DNA of 7,830 nucleotides from Planctomycetota bacterium (GCA_021160785.1 JAGHBX010000367.1:1-7830); one strand, 5' to 3'; counted from the stretch's first letter, positions 1 to 5,845 are shown. Notes: a model not told the origin generated them from the sequence alone. Made by a program: numbers and translations.

Positions 1-2
1 CA

Positions 3-752
3 CCTCCCGCTGTGCATCACTATCCCGGCACATTGGATGGGCTGCTGGAGATGGATGTCCCCAATCCCGAGGCCGACGGGCTGATGCCCGCTATCCTGCG
101 GCGGTACGAGACCGCAGCGCCCGCACTTGCCAAGGCAGATCTTTCGCCGCGAATGGCCGCATGCAGGGGACCCCTTGCGATCGCTTCGCATCTGTTGGGT
201 GTAACTGAGTTTCTCATGGCGACACAGATGGAGGCCGATAATTGTCTGGCGCTGCTGGATAAGGTTACGCAGTTGTGTATCGACTGGCTGCAGTGTCAGC
301 TAAAAAGGATGGACGGCGCAATCGGTGTGCTGGTTCTTGACGATGTCGTCGGCATGATGAGTCCGACTGATATGGAGAAATTCGCCCTGCCGTACCTTCG
401 CCGCATCTTCGATGCCTTCGGTGATCTGATCCATATTTATCACAACGACACGCCGAACGCTAACATGCTCAGCGGCCTTGCAACAATCGGCATGGACGTC
501 TTCAACTTCAGCCACGAAGTCGACATCGCCAAGGCACGCGCCGACCTCGGTCCGGAGGTTGTCTTAATGGGCAACATCCCGCCGCTGGATGTGATGGTTC
601 GCGGAACAACCGACGACGTGAAAAAAGCAACTCAGCAACTGCTCGACAAAGCGGACCGTTATGGCCCGATCCTCATCTCACCCGGCGGCGGAGTCTCACC
701 GGGCACACCAATAGAAAACCTCCAGGCGATGCTCGAGGTCGTTAACGGCTAA
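3..752 (+). CDS. Uroporphyrinogen decarboxylase (URO-D/MtaA-like) family protein, 5'-truncated by window edge
   Basis: This is the C-terminal part of a cytoplasmic URO-D-fold (TIM-barrel) protein. The frame is open to the left edge. The GTG at 12 is only an internal candidate, because full-length members are about 340-380 residues and about 249 are visible. Counting from that GTG, family landmarks are RGPLAIASHLLG near 52-63, LDDVVGMMSPTDMEKFALPYLRR near 109-131 (given here only as a landmark), the strand carrying HND at 144-146, NFSHEVDI near 165-172, LMGNIPP near 185-191, and SPGGGVSPGTP near 223-233. The family includes HemE and the zinc-dependent methyltransferases MtaA/MtbA. In MtaA the zinc is held by an HxC motif and a later Cys in a G-C-G loop. 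Here those sites read HND and GGG, so the usual zinc site appears absent. It is unlikely to be true HemE, because several such paralogues of unknown substrate occur in Planctomycetota (recalled, not checked). Its stop overlaps that of the convergent uxaC. Confidence 0.88.
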   Translation, partial: PPAVHHYPGTLDGLLEMDVPNPEADGLMPAILRRYETAAPALAKADLSPRMAACRGPLAIASHLLGVTEFLMATQMEADNCLALLDKVTQLCIDWLQCQLKRMDGAIGVLVLDDVVGMMSPTDMEKFALPYLRRIFDAFGDLIHIYHNDTPNANMLSGLATIGMDVFNFSHEVDIAKARADLGPEVVLMGNIPPLDVMVRGTTDDVKKATQQLLDKADRYGPILISPGGGVSPGTPIENLQAMLEVVNG

Positions 753-2158
753 TCGCATTCCATTGGGAAGTAGTTTTTGGCGTTGTTGTAGCAGATGTCT
801 TCTACCATTTGGCCCAGGAGCTTCATGTCGCGGGGCAGTTCGCCGTTTTCTACGTCGCTGCCGATGATGTTGCAGAGGATTCGGCGGAAGTATTCGTGTC
901 GGGGGTAGGACAAAAAGCTCCTTGAATCGGTCAACATGCCGACGAATCTGCTCAAAAGCCCCATGTTGCTCACTGTGTTGATCTGGCTGATCATGCCGTC
1001 CTTCTGGTCCATGAACCACCACCCCGAGCCAAACTGCATCTTGCCGGGCGTCGAGCCGTCCTGGAAGTTGCCGATCATCGTCGCCATTATCGCGTTGTCG
1101 CGCGGGTTGAGATTGTACAGAATGGTCTTGGCCAGCTTGTCCTGCGAGTCGAGCCGGTCGAGGAATCTCGACAGCGGCGCCGCGGTAAGATAGTCGCCGA
1201 TGGAGTCAAAGCCGGTGTCCGGACCGATTGCCTTGAAGAAGCGGGTGTTGTTGTTTCGCATGGCGCCGACATGAAGCTGCTGGACCCAGCCTTTTTCATG
1301 GTCCATCAGGGCGAACTCGACCATCATGGCCGATTTGAACTTGCCGACCTCGACGGCATTCAGGGCCTTGCCGGAACGAATCCTCTCGAAGATAAGGGTG
1401 ATTTCTCTTGCGGTGTAGTCGTCGGCGAAGGCCGCCTCCAGGCCGTGGTCGCTGAGACGACAGCCGTTGGCGTGGAACTCATCGTGTCGTTTGCGAAGGG
1501 CGATCAGGTAAGAATGGTAATCGGCGACATAGACATCGGCGATTTCCTGCAGCCTGTCGATCCAGGCGTTGAGCAGCGAAGCATTCTCGGCGGCCATCGC
1601 CTTGTCCGGCCGCCACGCGGTATGGACCTTGATCTCAAAGCCATCGTCGCGAATTTTGGCGTGATGTTCGAGACTGTCAAGCGGGTCCTCCGTCGTGCAT
1701 ATGAGTTTGACATTCATCTTCCGCATGATATTGCGCACGCTGAATTCCGGCGTGGTGAGCATTTCGTTGCAGGCGTCGTAGATTTCCTTCGCCGTATCCG
1801 GACCGAGCAGCTTTGTAATGCCGAAGGGCCGTTTCAACTCCAGGTGCGTCCAGTGATACAGCGGATTCCGCAGGCAGGCGGGTACGGTCGCCGCCCACTG
1901 CTCGAATTTCTCCCAGTCGCTCGCATCCCCGGTGCAGTATCGCTCCGCGACGCCGTTTGTGCGCATGGCGCGCCATTTGTAGTGGTCGCCGGCCAGCCAG
2001 ACCTGCGACATATTCTCGAACTGCCGGTCATCGGCAATCTCAGCGGCGATTACATGGCAGTGGTAATCGTAAATCGGCAGCCCGGCGGCGCGCTCATGGT
2101 AAAGAACCCGCGCCGTTTCGTTCTGCAGCAGAAAATCCTCAGACATAAACTCCGGCAT
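749..2158 (-). CDS. uxaC: Glucuronate (uronate) isomerase
   Basis: UxaC interconverts D-glucuronate and D-fructuronate (also D-galacturonate and D-tagaturonate). This is the first cytoplasmic step of hexuronate catabolism and the protein belongs to the amidohydrolase-like superfamily. The 469-residue product is almost exactly the usual length (about 470). Visible landmarks are the YDYHCH metal-site motif with His33 and His35, the LAGDHYKWRAMR block near 55-66, NPLYHWTHLELKRPFGI near 98-114, and CTTEDPLDSLEHH near 154-166. The C-terminal region carries the LLSRFVGMLTDSRSFLSYPRHEYFRR block (landmark only) typical of the family. The ATG at 2158 has a GGAG Shine-Dalgarno site 8 nt upstream (2167-2170). 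A second ATG four codons inside has poorer spacing. The gene lies 84 bp downstream of the YbjQ gene, so it is either its own unit or a read-through extension. Its TAG stop overlaps the TAA of the convergent URO-D gene. No uxaB, uxuA or kdgK is in view. Confidence 0.97.
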   Translation of the reverse strand: MPEFMSEDFLLQNETARVLYHERAAGLPIYDYHCHVIAAEIADDRQFENMSQVWLAGDHYKWRAMRTNGVAERYCTGDASDWEKFEQWAATVPACLRNPLYHWTHLELKRPFGITKLLGPDTAKEIYDACNEMLTTPEFSVRNIMRKMNVKLICTTEDPLDSLEHHAKIRDDGFEIKVHTAWRPDKAMAAENASLLNAWIDRLQEIADVYVADYHSYLIALRKRHDEFHANGCRLSDHGLEAAFADDYTAREITLIFERIRSGKALNAVEVGKFKSAMMVEFALMDHEKGWVQQLHVGAMRNNNTRFFKAIGPDTGFDSIGDYLTAAPLSRFLDRLDSQDKLAKTILYNLNPRDNAIMATMIGNFQDGSTPGKMQFGSGWWFMDQKDGMISQINTVSNMGLLSRFVGMLTDSRSFLSYPRHEYFRRILCNIIGSDVENGELPRDMKLLGQMVEDICYNNAKNYFPMECD

Positions 2159-2218
2159 TATCCATTCTCCAAAATAATAATGATAAAAGTGCCGGACATC
2201 ATAACGGGTGTTGGCGGC

Positions 2219-2237
2219 CGCGTCAAGGGCTGACGCG
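2219..2237 (-). promoter_or_regulatory. Perfect 7-bp hairpin between the YbjQ gene and uxaC
   Basis: CGCGTCA (2219-2225) is the exact reverse complement of TGACGCG (2231-2237), with a 5-nt loop. It starts 6 nt past the YbjQ stop and lies 60 nt upstream of uxaC. No T-tract follows on the minus strand, so it is not a canonical intrinsic terminator. It could protect the 3' end of the sigma-operon mRNA or attenuate read-through into uxaC. Confidence 0.4.
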
Positions 2238-2242
2238 CGAAC

Positions 2243-2557
2243 TTATTCGACTATTACCGCGGTTCCGTAGGCTAAGATTTCTGCGGCGCTTGTCATTACC
2301 ATTGAGGTGGCGAATCGCATCTGTATGACGGCGTTTGCTCCCTTGCCCTGGGCTTCTTCGACCATGCGGTCGAGCGCCTGCTCGCGAGACTCCGCCATCA
2401 TCTTGGTGTAATTGCTGATTTCACCGCCGACGATGTTCTTTAAGCCGGCCATGATGTCGTTGCCGATGTGGCGGGCGCGGATCGTATTGCCCCTGACCAG
2501 ACCAAGGGTCTTGACGATCTTCTTGCTTTCGATGGTATCTGTTGTGGTAAGCAGCAT
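2243..2557 (-). CDS. YbjQ/UPF0145 (DUF74, COG0393) family protein
   Basis: This is a small soluble protein of 104 residues, a length typical of the YbjQ/UPF0145 family (E. coli YbjQ is about 107). The sequence opens with LLTTTDTIESKKIVKTLG, followed by VRGNTIRARHIGNDIMAGLKN (landmark), VGGEISNYTKMM near 43-55, an acidic/basic helix SREQALDRMVEEA, the family-defining KGANAVIQMRFATS near 73-86, and a terminal AAEILAYGTAVIVE. Members are sometimes called heavy-metal-binding and form small oligomers; the biological role is unsettled. The start codon is 2 nt beyond the anti-sigma stop and has an AGGAG site at 2565-2569, so translation is probably coupled. This makes it the third gene of the sigma/anti-sigma operon, which suggests a link to that stress response. 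The linkage is inference. Confidence 0.93.
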   Translation of the reverse strand: MLLTTTDTIESKKIVKTLGLVRGNTIRARHIGNDIMAGLKNIVGGEISNYTKMMAESREQALDRMVEEAQGKGANAVIQMRFATSMVMTSAAEILAYGTAVIVE

Positions 2558-2559
2558 TT

Positions 2560-3006
2560 TTATCTCCTGACATCTTTGTAACGGTCTTTGCTCCAGAAAT
2601 GCAGCCTCTCGCGGGCGGCGGATACGAACAGTATGGCTAATCCTGCGATCAACGCGATCAAACCTGCCTTAAGGCCGAAGCCGATCGTGGGGTCTTTGAC
2701 GATATCCTCGATCATTTTGAACCCGCCGTAGATCAACAGCAGTATCGCCGAAATGCCGAACAGAATCCAGCCGATACCTCTCTCCATGCGGTTGTAAATA
2801 TTGCCCCAGTACTCCCGCCATATCTTATCCTCGGGTTCCAACAGCGTTACGTCGTCGGTTATGGCCTTTAGCTTCTTGAACTCTTCCAGTTCCTGGCGGC
2901 AATCGCTGCAATCGGTCAGGTGCTGCTTGAACTTGATTCGCTGCTCGTCCGACAGTTCGTCGTCGAGATAGCCCATCATCAGGTCCTTGTACTTGTTACA
3001 GGTCAT
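2560..3006 (-). CDS. Anti-sigma factor with zf-HC2 zinc finger and two transmembrane segments
   Basis: This 148-residue protein probably holds the co-encoded ECF sigma factor inactive at the inner membrane. The N-terminal 40 residues form a zf-HC2/ZAS-type anti-sigma domain: Cys3, then the typical YLDDELSD helix, then HLTDCSDC giving ligands His29, Cys33 and Cys36 (H-x3-C-x2-C). A linker with EEFKKLKAI follows. Two hydrophobic segments lie at about 78-96 (GWILFGISAILLLIYGGF) and about 111-131 (GLKAGLIALIAGLAILFVSA), and the tail is basic (RERLHFWSKDRYKD). This arrangement predicts N- and C-termini on the same, cytoplasmic, side with only a short loop outside. There is no sizeable periplasmic sensor domain, so the signal may be membrane state or redox/zinc at the finger. 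It overlaps the sigma gene by 11 nt, and its strong Shine-Dalgarno site lies inside that gene. Confidence 0.92.
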   Translation of the reverse strand: MTCNKYKDLMMGYLDDELSDEQRIKFKQHLTDCSDCRQELEEFKKLKAITDDVTLLEPEDKIWREYWGNIYNRMERGIGWILFGISAILLLIYGGFKMIEDIVKDPTIGFGLKAGLIALIAGLAILFVSAARERLHFWSKDRYKDVRR

Positions 3007-3586
3007 TGTGCTGACCTCCTTTCTCGGTTTCCAGTATTTCTTTGAGATTCTTGCGTGCGTGATATAATCGGCTCATGACCGTCCCCGTACTGCAGAAGAG
3101 ATTTTCGGCGATCTGTTGATAGGGCATGTCGCGGAAATGGCGAAGTATAATGACTTCGCGGTGCTTTTCGCTGAGTTGGCCGATCGCTTTCCACACGCAA
3201 TCCTTCATTTCGTTTCTGTCGGCTACGACCTCCGGCTGGAACCAGTCGCCGGGTGCGGCAGTGAATTCCTGACCCTCGACCTCGGGCAGCCGACTGGTCT
3301 GCCGCAGGCGCCTTTTTCTCAAATGACTAAAGCACAGGTTTCTCAATATCTGATAGAACCATGGGAAGAATTTCCGCCCCGCCTTCAGGTGCTTGATGTT
3401 CTTGAACGCCCGGTAAAACGCCTCCTGCGACAGTTCCAATGCGTCATCGCGGCTGCCCACCAAGCCAAGGGCGATATTGTACGAGTCCTTCATATAGCAC
3501 TTGACCACGGATTCGAAGGCTTCGCGCGAGCCGCGTCTGCACCTTTGCAGGATAGATAACTCATCTTCAATCAGCCTTGCCGGCAT
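2996..3586 (-). CDS. ECF-type RNA polymerase sigma factor (sigma-70 family)
   Basis: This 196-residue protein is the usual size for an ECF sigma factor. Region 2 spans about residues 20-93 and includes DDALELSQEAFYRAFKNI (core-binding/-10 recognition, about 47-64) and FFPWFYQILRNLCFSHLRKR (about 73-92). A short linker rich in E/P/G follows. Region 4 spans about 129-182 with QLSEKHREVIILRHFRDM and the helix-turn-helix YQQIAENLFCSTGTVMSRLYHARKNLK (about 156-182, landmark). There is no extra C-terminal domain. I chose the ATG at 3586 because GGAG at 3594-3597 lies 7 nt upstream. The longer frame from ATG 3610 adds 8 residues but has no convincing ribosome site and follows a leader hairpin directly. 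The gene overlaps the anti-sigma gene and heads a three-gene operon that is probably autoregulated, as is usual for such pairs. The ECF subgroup cannot be assigned by eye. Confidence 0.95.
   Translation of the reverse strand: MPARLIEDELSILQRCRRGSREAFESVVKCYMKDSYNIALGLVGSRDDALELSQEAFYRAFKNIKHLKAGRKFFPWFYQILRNLCFSHLRKRRLRQTSRLPEVEGQEFTAAPGDWFQPEVVADRNEMKDCVWKAIGQLSEKHREVIILRHFRDMPYQQIAENLFCSTGTVMSRLYHARKNLKEILETEKGGQHNDL
3015..3020 (-). promoter_or_regulatory. Shine-Dalgarno site of the anti-sigma gene, inside the sigma gene
   Basis: A full-consensus AGGAGG sits 8 nt before the anti-sigma ATG (3004-3006). It is embedded in codons for the last residues of the sigma factor (the E-K-G-G-Q tail). 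Together with the 11-nt overlap of the reading frames, it suggests translational coupling that keeps regulator and inhibitor in ratio. Confidence 0.75.
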
Positions 3587-3593
3587 ACCTTCT

Positions 3594-3597
3594 CTCC
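3594..3597 (-). promoter_or_regulatory. Ribosome binding site deciding the sigma-factor start
   Basis: GGAG within GGAGAGAAGG lies 7 nt before the ATG at 3584-3586. The alternative ATG at 3608-3610 has only a weak CTGGA next to it. This is why the shorter protein is preferred. Confidence 0.6.
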
Positions 3598-3618
3598 ACA
3601 TCAGGTCCATTCCAGTCA

Positions 3619-3644
3619 GGGTGGCGATTCTGTCGCCTGCACCC
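3619..3644 (-). promoter_or_regulatory. Leader hairpin upstream of the sigma-factor gene
   Basis: On the minus strand GGGT (3644-3641) pairs with ACCC (3622-3619), and inside this GGCGA (3637-3633) pairs with TCGCC (3627-3623). The loop is CAGAA and a 3-nt bulge sits on one side. It lies between a -10-like element and the sigma start, so it would be in the 5' leader. A role in translation or mRNA stability is possible but unproven. Confidence 0.4.
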
Positions 3645-3645
3645 T

Positions 3646-3676
3646 AATATACACCATGGCAAGGTGATTTATTCAA
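3646..3676 (-). promoter_or_regulatory. Weak candidate promoter for the sigma operon
   Basis: The minus strand carries TATATT (3651-3646) as a -10-like element and TTGAAT (3676-3671) as a -35-like element, with a 19-nt spacer that is longer than ideal. It lies in the 62-nt gap between the upstream small gene and the sigma gene. An ECF-type promoter recognised by the sigma factor itself could instead be present but cannot be identified by eye. Confidence 0.22.
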
Positions 3677-4002
3677 AAGAAAATGTCTTTTTTGTATGTG
3701 AAAACGATGTCGCTGTTTCCGTCATCGTTGCTGTTGGCGGCGCGGCTGAGTTCGTAAATGTAGATAAAATAGGCCATCACCGATTGGGCATCTTCCAGCG
3801 ACTGGGCCTTTCTGAAGATCAGCGAATCCGAGGTGGCTTGGTGTATCTGGAAAATCTCCCGATCTTTCGTACTGCAGATACCCACGCACCACTCCTGATA
3901 CCGCCCTCCATAACCTTTGATATGCTTATGGATGCTGCTAATAATACCATGTCTTGTCTCAAGCATTTCCATATTTCCCAGAAAACCCGGTTCTTCTTGC
4001 AA
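3673..4002 (-). CDS. Small hypothetical protein, function unknown
   Basis: The frame encodes up to 109 residues. I cannot name a function. From the TTG at 4002 the visible pattern is an N-terminal stretch QEEPGFLGNMEML, a helix HGIISSIHKHIKGYGG (18-33), then RYQEWCVGIC with R48 and H54 following, LIFRKA (61-66), an AQSVMAYFIYIYEL helix (72-85), an N/D-rich turn near 90-98, and a final DIVFTYKKD strand. The GG-x2-Y-x2-W-x-VGI...R...H...YKK pattern looks like a group of short uncharacterised bacterial proteins I recall, and the VGI...R...H part resembles compact GIY-YIG folds only loosely. The start is uncertain. TTG 4002 has GGGAG just 3 nt away, ATG 3972 and ATG 3966 are alternatives, and the frame stays open upstream to 4071 without a standard start. 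The codons are AT-richer than in neighbouring genes. It has no membrane segment or signal peptide. Confidence 0.6.
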   Translation of the reverse strand: MQEEPGFLGNMEMLETRHGIISSIHKHIKGYGGRYQEWCVGICSTKDREIFQIHQATSDSLIFRKAQSLEDAQSVMAYFIYIYELSRAANSNDDGNSDIVFTYKKDIFF

Positions 4003-4107
4003 AAACTCCCTTTTTGGCCAAGGATACGTGTCCTGATGATGAATTATGACATTGCGCAGACACTCTACTATCTATTAGTGCAGAGTTTCACGGAAAACGT
4101 GATGCGC

Positions 4108-4139
4108 TTTTTTCCAATTTTTGCATTTTTTTTACTTTT
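4108..4139 (-). other. Helically phased A-tracts (predicted bent DNA)
   Basis: On the plus strand T runs occur at 4108-4113, 4118-4122, 4126-4133 and 4136-4139. Their centres are about 9.5, 9.5 and 8 bp apart, close to one helical turn. Such phased tracts bend DNA and, when upstream of a promoter, can act as UP-like elements. Here they lie roughly 100 bp upstream of the small hypothetical gene. Confidence 0.45.
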
Positions 4140-4295
4140 CCTGGCTGTCCACAGCGTCGTCGGTCCCTTTTGCAGGGCTCAGCCGATACTCATCCAAGAC
4201 CATAATTCTTGTCGAATAGCAAAAGGATTTGACACGAAGTGACAACAGCATGGCACTGGGGAAGCAGATTTTGCGTTTGAGGGCGGATTGTACGC

Positions 4296-4340
4296 AAAAA
4301 AAGCCCCGCAAGACGATATTTGCGGGGCTCGCGTTTTTTT
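4296..4340 (-). terminator. Intrinsic terminator downstream of gnd (symmetric, bidirectional)
   Basis: AGCCCCGCAA (4302-4311) and TTGCGGGGCT (4320-4329) form a perfect 10-bp GC-rich stem with an 8-nt loop. On the minus strand the stem is followed directly by seven U (4302-4296, the first of which also closes the stem), a textbook Rho-independent terminator for gnd, whose stop is about 33 nt upstream. On the plus strand a seven-T run at 4334-4340 follows after CGCG, so it could also stop transcription from the other side. Confidence 0.92.
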
Positions 4341-4361
4341 CGACAGGGTGTTGAGAACACT

Positions 4362-5813
4362 CTATGCGATGTACGTTGACGCCGCGGTTGTGCCTCCTCT
4401 GCCGGTCCAGTTGGTGTGGAAGAACTCGCCCCTGGGCTTGTCCAGGCGCTCGTATGTGTGGGCGCCGAAGTAATCGCGCTGGGCCTGGAGGAGGTTGGCG
4501 GGCAGCCTTTCAGCGCGATATCCGTCGAAGAACGCCAAAGCCGAACTCGTCGCCGGCATTGGAATGCCCATGGCGACGGAGGCGGTGACTACTTTTCGCC
4601 ATGAATTCTGGGCGCTGCCGACGGCGTTGGCGAAGAATGGATCGATCAGGAGGTTTTCCAATTCGGGATTCTTGTCGAACGCTTCCTTGATCTTACCCAA
4701 AAAGGCCGAGCGGATGATGCAGCCGCCGCGCCACATAAGGGCGACGCCGCCATAATTGAGGTTCCACTTGTGTTCCTGGGCGGCGGCCCGCATGAGTTGA
4801 TAGCCTTGAGCATAACTGATGATTTTGGAGGCATAGAGCGCCTGTCTCAGGTCATTGACAAAGGTCTGCTTGTCGCCCTTGAACTTGATCATCGGGCCGC
4901 TGAGAATCTTCGACGCACGCACACGCTGGTCTTTTATCGCCGAGAGGCATCTGGCAAAGACCGCCTCGCCGATCAGTGTCAGGGGTTGTCCGAGATCGAG
5001 TGCGGCGATGCCGGTCCACTTGCCGGTTCCCTTCTGTCCGGCCGTATCGAGGATGAGGTCGATGACGGCGTTTCCGTCTTCGTCCTTATATCCTAAAATA
5101 TCCCGCGTGATTTCAATCAGGTATGAATTCAGTTCACCGGCATTCCACTCGGAGAATACCTCATGCATCTGCTCGTTGCTCATGCCCAGGCCGGCTTTCA
5201 TCATCTGGTAGGTTTCGCAGATCATCTGCATGTCGCCGTACTCGATGCCGTTGTGGACCATCTTGACGAAGTGGCCTGCGCCGCCTTCTCCGATCCAGTC
5301 GCAGCAGGGCTCGCCTGCATCAGTTTGGGCGGAGCATTTCTGGAAGATGGGTTTTATATGTTCCCATGCGGCGCCACTGCCGCCGGGCATAAGCGACGGT
5401 CCTTTAAGCGCTCCTTCTTCACCGCCCGATACACCCGTTCCGATATACAGCTTGCCCTTGCTTTCGACATACTCACACCGGCGGATCGTGTCGGGAAAAT
5501 GCGAATTGCCGCCGTCTATGATTATATCGCCGTCTTCCAGCAGCGGCAGTATCTGCTCGATAATTGCATCCACCGCGGGACCGGCCTTTACCAGAAGCAT
5601 CGCTTTGCGGGGCCGCTTGAGGCTTTTGACAAACTCCTCGATCGAATGACAACCGATGATATTTTTACCTTTGGCGCGGCCTTGGATGAAAGCATCGACC
5701 TTCGAGACCGTGCGGTTGAAACAGGCAACCGTAAAGCCCTTGCTTTCCATATTGAGAATGAAGTTCTCTCCCATTACCGCCAGGCCCACGAGGCCTATAT
5801 CCGCTTGTGACAT
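4362..5813 (-). CDS. gnd: 6-phosphogluconate dehydrogenase, decarboxylating (NADP-type)
   Basis: Gnd oxidatively decarboxylates 6-phosphogluconate to ribulose 5-phosphate and reduces NADP+ in the cytoplasmic oxidative pentose-phosphate pathway. The 483-residue protein is the long (about 470-490) dimeric form. It shows the Rossmann motif GLAVMG at 10-15, then NRT at 33-35 (Arg/Thr after the second strand, typical of NADP preference). It also has DGGNSHFPDT near 100-109, the substrate loop GVSGGEEGA at 127-135 followed by GPSLMPGG, and the catalytic segment KMVHNGIEYGDMQ at 184-196 with Lys184, Asn188 and Glu191. The C-terminal tail has RDYFGAHTYER and HTNWTGRGG, which contact the substrate in the dimer. 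No key residue is missing. The ATG at 5813 has GGGAG 8 nt upstream (5822-5826). Flanking signals are a perfect palindrome touching that site and a strong terminator after the stop, so it is probably a single-gene unit. Confidence 0.98.
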   Translation of the reverse strand: MSQADIGLVGLAVMGENFILNMESKGFTVACFNRTVSKVDAFIQGRAKGKNIIGCHSIEEFVKSLKRPRKAMLLVKAGPAVDAIIEQILPLLEDGDIIIDGGNSHFPDTIRRCEYVESKGKLYIGTGVSGGEEGALKGPSLMPGGSGAAWEHIKPIFQKCSAQTDAGEPCCDWIGEGGAGHFVKMVHNGIEYGDMQMICETYQMMKAGLGMSNEQMHEVFSEWNAGELNSYLIEITRDILGYKDEDGNAVIDLILDTAGQKGTGKWTGIAALDLGQPLTLIGEAVFARCLSAIKDQRVRASKILSGPMIKFKGDKQTFVNDLRQALYASKIISYAQGYQLMRAAAQEHKWNLNYGGVALMWRGGCIIRSAFLGKIKEAFDKNPELENLLIDPFFANAVGSAQNSWRKVVTASVAMGIPMPATSSALAFFDGYRAERLPANLLQAQRDYFGAHTYERLDKPRGEFFHTNWTGRGGTTAASTYIA

Positions 5814-5826
5814 TTTACTTACTCCC

Positions 5827-5845
5827 TAACAAATTCAATTTGTTA
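5827..5845. promoter_or_regulatory. Perfect 9+1+9 palindrome abutting the gnd ribosome site (operator candidate)
   Basis: TAACAAATT (5827-5835), a single C, and AATTTGTTA (5837-5845) are exact inverted repeats. The element ends directly against GGGAG of gnd. Odd-centred 19-bp symmetry fits a dimeric repressor operator. As RNA, an AU-rich hairpin with almost no loop would be weak. No regulator gene is adjacent, so the cognate factor is unknown. Confidence 0.55.

Larger units (their letters stand above)
4003..4361. other. Intergenic stretch between gnd and the small hypothetical gene
   Basis: No convincing gene is seen in these 359 bases. From right to left they hold the gnd terminator, an imperfect palindrome at 4229-4245 (TTGACAC, GAA, GTGACAA; one mismatched pair), phased T/A tracts at 4108-4139, a short TCACG/CGTGA hairpin near 4088-4101, and an in-frame stop-free extension of the small gene (4003-4071). 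A 40-codon minus-strand frame beginning near 4251 lacks a ribosome site, and I do not call it a gene. The composition is clearly AT-rich compared with the flanks. Confidence 0.6.

Noticed and set aside
1271..2233. Plus-strand open frame of 320 codons opposite uxaC
   Set aside because: It is fully antisense to an unmistakable glucuronate isomerase and shows no family motif. It is explained by the codon bias of the real gene.
3116..3559. Plus-strand open frame opposite the ECF sigma gene
   Set aside because: It is antisense to conserved sigma regions 2 and 4 and has no independent support.
3577..4242. Plus-strand open frame of 221 codons across the sigma start, the small gene and the AT-rich island
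   Set aside because: It crosses the sigma leader and the minus-strand small gene. Its hydrophobic C-terminal part comes from T-tracts. I see no ribosome site or recognisable domain. I preferred the minus-strand gene because it has a plausible domain-like pattern.
4132..4251. Minus-strand 40-codon frame ending in SPAKGTDDAVDSQEK
   Set aside because: The composition is protein-like, but there is no Shine-Dalgarno site at either ATG and I recognise no family. Too weak to call.
5163..5810. Plus-strand open frame of 215 codons opposite gnd
   Set aside because: It is a shadow of gnd, with no motif and no ribosome site.
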